Position numbers and translations under genes: made by a program. From the NCBI GenBank assembly GCA_030041175.1, contig JASHOK010000013.1, positions 1 to 48,911 on the forward strand: 48,911 nt of DNA, given 5' to 3'. This document shows positions 40,908 to 48,702 of the stretch, piece after piece. The DNA is from Thermoplasmata archaeon (GTDB lineage: Archaea; Thermoplasmatota; Thermoplasmata; Lutacidiplasmatales; UBA184). Each line of letters opens with the position of its first letter. The first letter of the stretch is position 1. The notes beneath the pieces were generated by a model that had not been told where the DNA came from, searched no databases, and saw only the letters and a program-made list of their open reading frames with translations.

Positions 40908-42677
40908 ATGGCGGACGAGGACGTACCCCGCGACTGGCGCTGGGCGATTCCCCTGTTCGTGGCGGAGGCGGTCATCCTCTTCCTGATCTGGGATGGGGCT
41001 CGACCGACGCTGCTGGCCTTCGTCCTCGCGGCGATCGGACTCACCCTGATCTTTCTGCTGATCCTGCTCGGCCTCTCGTACGCCGGGACCAAGTCGAAGC
41101 TCTACGGTCTCAAGCCGGTGACCACCCGGATGCCGGCCGTCACGCAGCCGGTCGGCCACGTCCACTTCCGGACGAAGATGCTCTGGGTCATCGCCGTCCT
41201 GCTGCTCTACTTCGTCCTGTCGAACATCTACCTGTTCGGCGTCAACCAGGCCACCGTCATCGACCTCTTCGCGAGCTACCGGGCCATCCTCGCCGGGCAG
41301 CAGGGCACGCTGATGCACCTCGGCATCGGCCCGATCGTGACCGGGTCGATCATCATGCAGCTCTTCACCGGGGCCAAGATCATCGGCCTCGACCTGACCA
41401 AGGACGACGACAAGGCCGTCTACCAGGGGACCCAGAAGGTCGTCGTCGTGGCGATGATCTTCGTGGAGGCGATCCCCCAGGTGTTCGGCTATCTCACGCC
41501 CTCCTCGTCGATCGTCTCCGGGTTGGGAAACTTCTCGCACGGGAACGGCACCCTCCTCGCCGACCTCATCATTGTCTCCCAGCTGGTCTTCGGGAGCTAC
41601 CTCGTCTTCCTGATGGACGAGGTGGTGAGTAAATGGGGTATCGGGAGCGGGATCTCATTATTCATCGCCGCCGGCGTTTCGCAACAGATCATCCAGGGAA
41701 CGCTGAACTGGTTACCGGCGACGCCGGGATCGCCGATCTCGGAGCAGAATCCGCCGTCCGGCACGATCCCGAAGACGCTCTGGTTCTTCACGCACCTCAA
41801 CGCCTCCCAGATGGCCGGCGGAGGGTGGGAGCTGGTGCTCCTCCATTCGCCGAATCCCATCGTCGCGTTAGCCGGTACCGGGGCGATCTTCTTCCTCGTC
41901 GCATGGACCGAGTCCACCCGGATCGAGCTTCCGCTCTCCCATGCCGAGGCCCGAGGTGCCCGTGGTCGGTACCCGCTGCGGCTGATCTACGCCAGCAACA
42001 TCCCGGTCATTCTGATGTCCGCGTTACTGGCCAACGTGTCGATGTTCTCCATCCTGCTCTGGAGCAACACGACGCTCTCGCGCTTCCCGCTGTTAGGACA
42101 TCAATGGTGGATCGGCTCGTATCCTGCGTCGTCGACCGTCGCCTCCGAGTTAGGGGTCTCGACGACGACCCCTCTTACCGGAGGTGCCTACTATCTCTCC
42201 CAGGTGAACGGCCTCGAGAGCTGGTTATTGCCGCTCATCAACCCCTCCGAGTACGGTTCGCTGCTCGTGGGGCACGCCCCCTGGCAGGACCTCCTTCACG
42301 TGCTCGTCTACTTCGGGGTGATGGTCGGAGGCTCGATCCTCTTCGCGAAGTTCTGGATCCAGACCACCAACATGGGCCCCGAGGCCGTCGCGCGGCAGAT
42401 CGAAGCGAGCGGCATGCAGATCCCGGGGTTCCGCCGGGAGCCGCGCGTCTTGCGCCGGGTCCTGGAGCGCTACATCCCGGTCATCACGGTGATCTCCGGA
42501 GCGGCGGTCGGTGGGCTGGCGGCCGGCGCAGACCTGATCGGAACGCTGGGTCAAGCGAGCGGCACCGGGGTGCTGTTGACCGTAGGTATCCTCATCAACT
42601 TCTATGAAGCGATGGGCCGGGAGCAGCTCATGGAAATGAACCCGCTGCTGCGCCGCTTCATCGGCGGAGAGGGCTGA
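40908..42677 (+). CDS. secY: Preprotein translocase SecY with extra N-terminal helices
   Basis: SecY is the membrane channel for protein export and insertion. At 589 residues it is about 100 longer than usual for archaea. Homology to archaeal SecY begins near residue 64 (LYGLKPVTTRMPAVTQPVGH) with TM1 at about 91-112 (MLWVIAVLLLYFVLSNIYLF). Residues 1-60 add two likely membrane helices (about 12-29 and 34-58). The pore region LGIGPIVTGSIIMQLFTGAK and the C-terminal NPLLRRFIGG are normal. A long outside loop lies at about 388-456. Seven TTA leucine codons cluster at residues 251-440 in an otherwise GC-ending gene. Confidence 0.96.
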   Translation: MADEDVPRDWRWAIPLFVAEAVILFLIWDGARPTLLAFVLAAIGLTLIFLLILLGLSYAGTKSKLYGLKPVTTRMPAVTQPVGHVHFRTKMLWVIAVLLLYFVLSNIYLFGVNQATVIDLFASYRAILAGQQGTLMHLGIGPIVTGSIIMQLFTGAKIIGLDLTKDDDKAVYQGTQKVVVVAMIFVEAIPQVFGYLTPSSSIVSGLGNFSHGNGTLLADLIIVSQLVFGSYLVFLMDEVVSKWGIGSGISLFIAAGVSQQIIQGTLNWLPATPGSPISEQNPPSGTIPKTLWFFTHLNASQMAGGGWELVLLHSPNPIVALAGTGAIFFLVAWTESTRIELPLSHAEARGARGRYPLRLIYASNIPVILMSALLANVSMFSILLWSNTTLSRFPLLGHQWWIGSYPASSTVASELGVSTTTPLTGGAYYLSQVNGLESWLLPLINPSEYGSLLVGHAPWQDLLHVLVYFGVMVGGSILFAKFWIQTTNMGPEAVARQIEASGMQIPGFRREPRVLRRVLERYIPVITVISGAAVGGLAAGADLIGTLGQASGTGVLLTVGILINFYEAMGREQLMEMNPLLRRFIGGEG

Positions 42678-42678
42678 C

Positions 42679-43539
42679 GTGCCGGATCCCGCGATGGATA
42701 CGCCGCTGAGATCCGAGGCCGACGACACCGAGGCGGAGGAGACCCCCACCGACGAGACGCCGTCGGAGGAAACTCCGGAGGCCGACGCGGGGACCGCGGC
42801 GGCGGCTCGGCCGCCGCCGCCCACGTTCAAGCCGAGCACGATGATCCTGACGTTCATGTTCCTGCTCGGCATCTTCATGATCTTCGATACGTCGCTGCGG
42901 AACCAGGTCGCGCTGCTCCTCGCCTATGCGCTGGTCCCGCTGTTTGGCTTCGACGGCCACTACGTACTCCTCACGATGTTCCTGGCCGCGGTGCTCGAGA
43001 TGCTCCTGACCGCGGTGGCGTACAACTACACGACCGACTGGGTGAAGGCCGCGAAGACGGCGAAGTGGTCGGCGGCCTTCCGGAAGGTCCAGATGGAGGC
43101 GCTCCGGTCCGGGAAGAAGGACAAGATGGAGGCGCTCAAGGCCCCCCAGGCGGAGCTGACGAAGCTCACGAGCGAGATGTCGATCAACCAGCTCAAGGGA
43201 ATGGCCGTCACGTGGTTCCTGGTCATTGCGATCTACACCTGGGTGGGGCTGTTCATCGCCTGCGGCGTCGACGGCTCTCCGATCTTCCCGGCTCCGCTCT
43301 ACTGCTCCACGACCTTCAGCGCCCTGGGGAACGTCGTGAACCTGGGCGGCACCTCGATCTCCCTGATGCACAAGGAGTGGATCGTGCCGCTCTGGTTCCT
43401 CATCTTCTCGCTCTACACCATCCCGAGTTCGCTGATCCTGCGGCGCTACCTCAAGCACTACTCGCTCCGGAAGTACTCCCGGAACGGCGAGGGTGCGCCT
43501 CCGCTCTCTGAGGCCCCACCGGCCCGAGGAGCGGCGTGA
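42679..43539 (+). CDS. EMC3/DUF106 (Oxa1 superfamily) membrane insertase
   Basis: This 286-residue protein is the archaeal DUF106 member of the Oxa1/YidC/EMC3/TMCO1 superfamily, which inserts membrane proteins. Residues 1-50 are acidic (TEAEETPTDETPSEETPEAD). Membrane segments are MILTFMFLLGIFMIFDTSL, YVLLTMFLAAVLEMLLTAVA, MAVTWFLVIAIYTWVGLFIA and VPLWFLIFSLYTIPSSLILR. A charged cytosolic hairpin (about residues 116-170) lies between the second and third. It starts with GTG one base after the secY stop; ATG at 42694 is the alternative. Location after secY is conserved in archaea. Confidence 0.9.
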   Translation: MPDPAMDTPLRSEADDTEAEETPTDETPSEETPEADAGTAAAARPPPPTFKPSTMILTFMFLLGIFMIFDTSLRNQVALLLAYALVPLFGFDGHYVLLTMFLAAVLEMLLTAVAYNYTTDWVKAAKTAKWSAAFRKVQMEALRSGKKDKMEALKAPQAELTKLTSEMSINQLKGMAVTWFLVIAIYTWVGLFIACGVDGSPIFPAPLYCSTTFSALGNVVNLGGTSISLMHKEWIVPLWFLIFSLYTIPSSLILRRYLKHYSLRKYSRNGEGAPPLSEAPPARGAA

Positions 43540-44084
43540 GTCTTCCGCTCGTAGCGGTCGGCGGTCCTCCGGGCAGCGGCAAGACGACGGCGGCCCTGCG
43601 GACGGCCGAGATCCTCGGCCTGGAGTATCACTCGGCCGGCGAGCGATTTCGAGCGCAGGCGGAGGAGCATGACATGCCGCTCGATGAGTTCTCCCGCTTC
43701 GCCGGGAACCACCCCGAGATCGACCGGGACCTGGATGCCTACATGCTCGGACTCGCGCGCCCCGGTCGGTTGCTCGACGCCCGGCTCGCCGGCCCTCTGG
43801 CCCGGCGCGCCGGCATGGCCGTCCTCTACCTGCTCGTGACCGCACGGCCCGAAGTGCGGGCGAAGCGCCTCGCCGCCCGGGACCATCTGCCGGTGCCGGC
43901 GGCCCGTCGCGCCATGGTGGCCCGCGAGACGAGCGAGTACAGCCGGTACCTGGCCCTGTACAGCATCGACCTGGCCACCGAGCCGGCGGACCTCACCGTC
44001 GATACCTCCGACCTCGCTCCCGCCGACGTCGTGACTCGACTCGTCGACTTCATCCGCGGGCGCGGCACGCCGTCGCCGGCATGA
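43536..44084 (+). CDS. cmk: Cytidylate kinase
   Basis: Cmk phosphorylates CMP and dCMP to their diphosphates. The 182-residue archaeal form has the P-loop GGPPGSGKTT (residues 9-18), YHSAGERFRAQAEEHDM as the nucleotide-binding helix, DRDLDAYMLGLAR, and a lid region RETSEYSRYLALYSID. It starts with GTG in a GTGA overlap with the insertase gene. In many archaea adkA lies between secY and this block; here it is absent. Confidence 0.92.
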   Translation: MSLPLVAVGGPPGSGKTTAALRTAEILGLEYHSAGERFRAQAEEHDMPLDEFSRFAGNHPEIDRDLDAYMLGLARPGRLLDARLAGPLARRAGMAVLYLLVTARPEVRAKRLAARDHLPVPAARRAMVARETSEYSRYLALYSIDLATEPADLTVDTSDLAPADVVTRLVDFIRGRGTPSPA

Positions 44085-45058
44085 GCGCGGCCGCGACCGA
44101 CCCTGCCGGATTCCCCCTGGAGGTCGAGGCCCGCATTCGCGAGGGGGCCTTTCTGCTCGTCGACAAGCCCCGGGGGCCCACCTCGCATCAGGTCGCCGCG
44201 TGGGTCCGGGACCTCCTCCGGGTCGACCGGGCCGGGCACGCCGGCACGCTCGATCCCCATGTCTCCGGGTTGCTCTGGGTGGGGGTCGGTCCCGCCCTCA
44301 AGCTCCTGCCGCTCCTCCTCGACTTTCCGAAGCGCTACGTCGGGGTGATCGATCTCCATGGGTCGGTCCCGGCCGCTGAGCTGGCGGCCGTCCTGGCCGA
44401 GTTCCAGGGGCCGATCTTCCAGACCCCTCCGGTCCGCTCGGCGGTCCGGCGAGAGCGGCGGATCCGTACCATCTTTCACCTGCAGTTGCTCGAGCAACGG
44501 GGGCCCCACCTGCTGGTGGATGTCACCTGCGAGTCGGGCACGTACATCCGGTCCCTCGCGGTGGACCTCGGGGAGGCACTGGGCGTGGGTGCCCATCTGG
44601 CGGAGCTGAGACGGATCGGTACCGGGCCGTTCCGCGAGGACCGAGCCGTCTCTCTGCACGCGCTGACCGATGCGGTCGTGTCGGCGCAGGCGGGGAACGC
44701 CGGGGCGCTTCTCGCCGCCCTGCATCCCATCGAAGAGGTCCGTCGGGAGTTCCCCCAGGTGGTGCTGAAACCGGGAGCCGCCGCCGCGGTGGCGCACGGC
44801 GCCGGAGTGGCGCGCGGCGGAATCCGTTCCATCTCTCGACCGTTCGCGGAAGGGGCCCACGTGATCCTGCTGTCGGGTGAGGGAACGTTCCTGGGCCTCG
44901 GCAGCGCCGTCGTTGCATCGGACCGATTCTCGAGTCGGCCCCATGGCTGGGTGATCGAGAGCCGACGGGTGATGGTCGACCCCGCGGAGTTCGAGCGGCT
45001 CTGGGACGCGGACCGGCGGCCGGGGTCGGCCCGGGCGCCCGCTACGGCGTCCCGCTGA
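44081..45058 (+). CDS. truB: tRNA/rRNA pseudouridine synthase Cbf5
   Basis: Cbf5 is the catalytic subunit of the archaeal H/ACA complex and can act on tRNA U55. The 325-residue protein has FLLVDKPRGPTSHQVAAWV, the catalytic motif GHAGTLDPHVSG with its Asp, and VTCESGTYIRSLAVDLGEAL. A PUA domain covers the last 90 residues (PQVVLKPGAAAAVAHGAGVA onward). It begins in ATGA overlap with cmk. eL14 and eL34 genes, often near here in archaea, are missing. Its 3' end overlaps the RAM gene by 17 bases. Confidence 0.95.
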   Translation: MSAAATDPAGFPLEVEARIREGAFLLVDKPRGPTSHQVAAWVRDLLRVDRAGHAGTLDPHVSGLLWVGVGPALKLLPLLLDFPKRYVGVIDLHGSVPAAELAAVLAEFQGPIFQTPPVRSAVRRERRIRTIFHLQLLEQRGPHLLVDVTCESGTYIRSLAVDLGEALGVGAHLAELRRIGTGPFREDRAVSLHALTDAVVSAQAGNAGALLAALHPIEEVRREFPQVVLKPGAAAAVAHGAGVARGGIRSISRPFAEGAHVILLSGEGTFLGLGSAVVASDRFSSRPHGWVIESRRVMVDPAEFERLWDADRRPGSARAPATASR

Positions 45059-45302
45059 CGGCGACGAGCGTCTCGGTGCTCTTGACGCCCGGGACCTTCC
45101 GGATCCGGTGGATGACCACGTCGAGGGCCTCGTTGATGTGCGGCGCCTGGATTTTGACGATCAGGTCGAACGGACCGGTGACCGCTTCGACCTCGGCGAC
45201 ATGCGGGATCGCCCGCAAGCGACGTATCACGTCCTCGAGCTGGCTCACGTCCGTCTCGGCGAGAAGGTAGAGCGTTTCCATCGGGGCTGAGGCGTCGGGC
45301 AC
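45042..45302 (-). CDS. Stand-alone Lrp/AsnC ligand-binding (RAM) domain
   Basis: This 86-residue protein is a RAM/AsnC_trans_reg domain alone, with no helix-turn-helix. It shows METLYLLAETDVSQLEDVIR, VAEVEAVTGPFDLIVKIQAP and IRKVPGVKSTETLVAV. RAM domains bind amino acids and form dimers or octamers; free-standing ones may tune Lrp proteins or enzymes. ATG codons at 45302 and 45281 are both possible. It is divergent from cysS across a symmetric promoter region. Confidence 0.9.
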   Translation of the reverse strand: MPDASAPMETLYLLAETDVSQLEDVIRRLRAIPHVAEVEAVTGPFDLIVKIQAPHINEALDVVIHRIRKVPGVKSTETLVAVSGTP

Positions 45303-45319
45303 GGGGCTCCCCCCTCTTG

Positions 45320-45381
45320 AAGGTAACCGGGTGGCGAGGGTTGACTGGACCCCCTATAACCCCCGCTTCCTCGGTTACCTT
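45320..45381. promoter_or_regulatory. Symmetric divergent promoter region of the RAM gene and cysS
   Basis: AAGGTAACCG (45320-45329) and CGGTTACCTT (45372-45381) are perfect 10-base inverted arms. A CTATAA (45353-45358) sits at the centre. Read toward each gene, CGGTTACCTT occurs about 20 bases before both start codons, so each arm lies where the transcription start would fall if one central TATA served both sides. Confidence 0.6.
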
Positions 45382-45397
45382 GAGGCGCCGCGGGCCG

Positions 45398-46636
45398 ATG
45401 CCACTTCTCGTCCGGGATTCGCTCAGCGGCCAGACCCGGAGCCTGACGTCACCGGCGCCGGGTCGTCCGCTCTCGATGTATGTGTGCGGGCCGACGATCT
45501 ACGCGCGTGCCCATGTGGGCCACGGCCGGAACTACCTGTACTTCGACATTCTCCGCCGATACTTCCGGGACCGGGGGCAGCGGATCCGGCACGTCATGAA
45601 CATCACGGACTATGAGGACAAGATCACCCAGCGCGCCGGGGAGCTCGGCCTCACCTGGCGCAACCTGGCGCGACGCGAGGCGAAAGACTTCCTCGCGGAC
45701 TTTCGGCGCCTCGGCCTGCTTCCCCCGTATGTGACGCCGCGGGCCAGCGCCTTCGTTCGGGAGATGCTCCGGTACGCCGAGGCGCTGGTCCGGACCGGCC
45801 GGACGTCCTGGGATGGCGACGAACTGTACTTCGAGCCCACGCCCGAGTCCGACCGGCAGAACTTTCCGGTCGGCGACGAGCTCTCGCAGCACGCGGTTCC
45901 GGAACCGGACCTCCCGCTACCCGGGAGCGACCCGCGGGCACGCCGGGTGCTCCTCTTCCGCCGCCAGGAGCCGCCGGCGGCGAGTTGGCCCTCTCCGTGG
46001 GGGCCGGGCGCCCCCGGCTGGACGCTCGAGTGTTACGCGATGGCCCAGCGGTACCTGGGCCTCCCGGTCGACATCCATGGGGGCGGGACCGACCTGATCT
46101 TCCCCCATCACTACTCCGAGAACGCGGTTTCTCTCGTGCTCGACCGCCAGCTCTTCTCCCGAACCTTCCTCTACACCGGTTTCGTCACCCAGCAGGGGCG
46201 GAAGATGTCCAAGTCCACGGGCAACCTCGTCCCCCTGGGCGACGCGCTGGACCGGTACGGTGCCTCCGCGCTCCGGTGGTACTTTCTGACGCCGCGGTAC
46301 AACGCCCGATTGGAGTGGACCGAGGACGGCGCCGGCCATGCGCGGTCCGAGTATGAGGGGGTCCGCGACCGACTCCGGGTTTCGGTGCGGCCGGGCCGAG
46401 GCGGGTCCCTCCGGGTGCAGGACCTCGCGGACGCCGTGGACCGTATGTTCGTCCATTTCGAGGACGGCTTCGGCGTGGACGGGGTGCTCGATGAGCTTCG
46501 CCTCTGGGCCGAACGGGTCGGCCGGTCGGCGACACCGGGCTTCGGCCGGGGGGAGCTGGGGGAGGCCCGTCGCCTCTACCAGCGGGTCGAGCGACTGCTC
46601 GGCCTCCGGCTCATATCCCGCGCCGATCCAGAATGA
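45398..46636 (+). CDS. cysS: Cysteinyl-tRNA synthetase
   Basis: CysRS charges tRNA-Cys. The 412-residue protein has the HIGH-type motif AHVGHGRNY, the KMSKS motif GRKMSKSTGN, and zinc ligands expected in MYVCGPTIY, TLECYAMAQ and LIFPHHYSEN. It is shorter than many bacterial forms because the C-terminal anticodon region is reduced. The ATG at 45398 matches the family start. Its last 26 bases overlap the convergent thiolase gene. Confidence 0.95.
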   Translation: MPLLVRDSLSGQTRSLTSPAPGRPLSMYVCGPTIYARAHVGHGRNYLYFDILRRYFRDRGQRIRHVMNITDYEDKITQRAGELGLTWRNLARREAKDFLADFRRLGLLPPYVTPRASAFVREMLRYAEALVRTGRTSWDGDELYFEPTPESDRQNFPVGDELSQHAVPEPDLPLPGSDPRARRVLLFRRQEPPAASWPSPWGPGAPGWTLECYAMAQRYLGLPVDIHGGGTDLIFPHHYSENAVSLVLDRQLFSRTFLYTGFVTQQGRKMSKSTGNLVPLGDALDRYGASALRWYFLTPRYNARLEWTEDGAGHARSEYEGVRDRLRVSVRPGRGGSLRVQDLADAVDRMFVHFEDGFGVDGVLDELRLWAERVGRSATPGFGRGELGEARRLYQRVERLLGLRLISRADPE

Positions 46637-47828
46637 TACTGAGCCCGTTGCCTCCGCCCATGCAGAGGGTGGCGAGGCCGAGGTCGCCACCGGACTCGAT
46701 GAGGTCGTAGAGCAGCGTGACCACGATCCGCGCCCCGCTCGCGCCGATCGGATGGCCCAGGGCCACCGCACCCCCCTTCGGGTTGAACTGGGTCTCGGTG
46801 AATCCAAACGTCCGCTGGACGGCGATCGAGGCGGAGCTGAATGCCTCGTTGTGCTCCACCCGGTCAAAGTCCGCCGGCGTGAGGCCGGTGCGCGACAGAT
46901 GCAGCTTGACCGTGGGAATCGGTGACTCCATCACATCTTCCGGAGCGACGCCGCTCACGGCATAGGAGTGGATCCAGGCCAAGGGCTTGAGCCCAAAGCG
47001 CTGCAGGGCCGGCTCGCCGGCGAGCACGAGCGCGGCTGCGCCGTCGGAGAGCTGCGACGAGTTTCCGGCGGTAAGTACTCCGCCGGGCCGGAAGGCCGGC
47101 TTGAGCTTCGCGAGCGTCTCGACCGTCGAGTCGCCCCGGATCCCTTCGTCGTTCTCCAGGCCCTTGCCCGAAGAGGTTCGTTCGGCGGGCACCGGCACGA
47201 TCTCCGGCTTGAACCTCCCGGCCTTAGTGGCCTCCGCGGCGAGGCGATGGCTCCGGGCCGCGAACGTATCCACTTCCGTCCGGGTGAGCTGGAAGTGCTG
47301 CGCCACCCGTTCTCCGGTCACCCCCATGTGATCGTGGTCGCCATACGCATCGAGGAGGGAGTCCCGGAGCACCGCGTCCTCGTGCGCCCACGACCCGTAC
47401 CGATGCCCCTCTCGGAGATGGGGAGGCGCCAGGAAGGGGGCGGAGTCCATGCTCTCCATGCCTCCGGCGACCACGAGGTCGAAGTCTCCCGCGCGGATCT
47501 CCGCTGCACCGAGGGTGATCGCCTTCAGGCCGGAGCCGCACACTTTGTTGATCGTTACCGCTCCGGAGGTGGCGGGGATTCCGGCGCCGAGCAGCACCTG
47601 CCGGGCCGGGTTCTGGCCCGTTCCCGCCTGGATACAGTGACCGAACAGAACCTCGGGGATGTCGGCCGGGGTCAGATGGGCCCGTTCCAGGGCCGCACCG
47701 ACGGCGATCGTCCCCAACGTGACCGCCGGTGTTTGCCGGAGATTCCCACCGAACTTGCCGATCGGAGTCCGGACGGCGCTCACGATGCCGATCCGGGGGC
47801 TCATCGGCGGCGGAGCGCCGGAGCTCAC
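46611..47828 (-). CDS. Acetyl-CoA C-acetyltransferase, bacterial type
   Basis: This thiolase joins two acetyl-CoA molecules to acetoacetyl-CoA or cleaves 3-ketoacyl-CoA. The 405-residue protein keeps every active-site motif: Cys97 in NKVCGSGLKAITLG, NEAFSSASIAVQ, AVALGHPIGASGARI, and the C-terminal LCMGGGNGLSII with the second Cys. It differs in type from the SCP2-like protein in the HMG-CoA synthase operon and could supply acetoacetyl-CoA. GTG at 47828 lies two bases after the pcn stop; ATG at 47804 (MSPRIGIVSAVRTPIG) is a close alternative. Confidence 0.94.
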   Translation of the reverse strand: MSSGAPPPMSPRIGIVSAVRTPIGKFGGNLRQTPAVTLGTIAVGAALERAHLTPADIPEVLFGHCIQAGTGQNPARQVLLGAGIPATSGAVTINKVCGSGLKAITLGAAEIRAGDFDLVVAGGMESMDSAPFLAPPHLREGHRYGSWAHEDAVLRDSLLDAYGDHDHMGVTGERVAQHFQLTRTEVDTFAARSHRLAAEATKAGRFKPEIVPVPAERTSSGKGLENDEGIRGDSTVETLAKLKPAFRPGGVLTAGNSSQLSDGAAALVLAGEPALQRFGLKPLAWIHSYAVSGVAPEDVMESPIPTVKLHLSRTGLTPADFDRVEHNEAFSSASIAVQRTFGFTETQFNPKGGAVALGHPIGASGARIVVTLLYDLIESGGDLGLATLCMGGGNGLSIILDRRGI

Positions 47829-47830
47829 GA

Positions 47831-48568
47831 TCAGTCCTCTTCGACCCGCGGCGCCAGCAGGAAGGACCCGTCGCCCTTACCACCGGCGACCTTGAACTCG
47901 ATCTTGAGGGGATACTCGTTCCCGACGTGGAGCGTCACGACTTCGTCCGAGCTGATCGACTTCACCATGTTGGAGAAGAAATCGAGTGGGTACATGCTCT
48001 TCACCGTCTCCTTGGCCGACAGCTCGGGGAGGGCGTCCTTGGGGATCTTGAGGTCGACCCGGTCGGTCTCCCCCTCAGAATGCATCGTGAAGTGGTCGGC
48101 GGTGAGCTCCAGGGTGACGTGGTCCGAGACGCTCTCGCTTCCGCGAATCCCTTGGCGGAGCTCCTCGGTGTTCACCTTCACCGTACCGGGCGGGTTGACA
48201 TTCGGCACCTTCGGGTCGGTGATCCCGGCGGGGTCGACCACACCCATGTGCCGCGTGAGCTTGCCCACGCTAACGATCAGCTTGCTCTTGCCGCCGTCGT
48301 ACTGCAGGTCCAGGACATCGCCCGGCTTGCTCAGCCGGAGAACCTCCTTGACCTTCTCGATGTCGAGTCCGATATCCGTCGCCTCCCCCGTGAACTCCTC
48401 GAAGGCGGACCGGTTCAGGTGGAGGACCAGCATGGCGACATGCGACGGGTCGACGGCCTTTACGTCGATTCCATCCTTGGAGACACTCAGCTTGACCTCC
48501 GATACGAGCGTCGAGATTACCTCGACGACCTCGCGGAGCACCTCCATCTTGACCTTCGCCTTGAACAT
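47831..48568 (-). CDS. pcn: DNA polymerase sliding clamp PCNA
   Basis: PCNA is the homotrimeric ring that tethers DNA polymerase and other replication enzymes. The 245-residue protein begins MFKAKVKMEVLREVVEVIST and has the two-domain repeat: VDPSHVAMLVLHLNRSAFEE in the first domain, and ETVKSMYPLDFFSNMVKSIS with SDEVVTLHVGNEYPLKIEF in the second. The C-terminus ends LLAPRVEED, as usual for the archaeal clamp. It is followed after two bases by the thiolase gene. A TATA box lies about 36 bases upstream. Confidence 0.97.
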   Translation of the reverse strand: MFKAKVKMEVLREVVEVISTLVSEVKLSVSKDGIDVKAVDPSHVAMLVLHLNRSAFEEFTGEATDIGLDIEKVKEVLRLSKPGDVLDLQYDGGKSKLIVSVGKLTRHMGVVDPAGITDPKVPNVNPPGTVKVNTEELRQGIRGSESVSDHVTLELTADHFTMHSEGETDRVDLKIPKDALPELSAKETVKSMYPLDFFSNMVKSISSDEVVTLHVGNEYPLKIEFKVAGGKGDGSFLLAPRVEED

Positions 48569-48583
48569 CGGAAACCCTGCGCG

Positions 48584-48636
48584 CGCCGAGAATGGGTCCG
48601 ATAAATAAGGTTGTGCCGAGCCGTGAATTCTCGGCG
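48584..48636. promoter_or_regulatory. Inverted repeat around the pcn TATA box
   Basis: CGCCGAGAAT (48584-48593) and ATTCTCGGCG (48627-48636) are perfect 10-base inverted arms. Between them lies the minus-strand TATA box TTATTTAT (48601-48608) of pcn. A third partial copy, CGGAGAAT, follows at 48635-48642. This fits an operator pair controlling pcn, the divergent AlaX gene, or both. Confidence 0.6.
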
Positions 48637-48702
48637 GAGAATGCGAGCACTGCCCACGCCGGGCGGAACGCTCTTGCCTCGCCCGTGCTACCCCGGCGGC
48701 GC

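Noticed and set aside
42658-43845. 395-codon minus-strand frame over the insertase and cmk genes
   Set aside because: It is antisense to two recognised genes and consists of Arg/Glu/His-rich filler.
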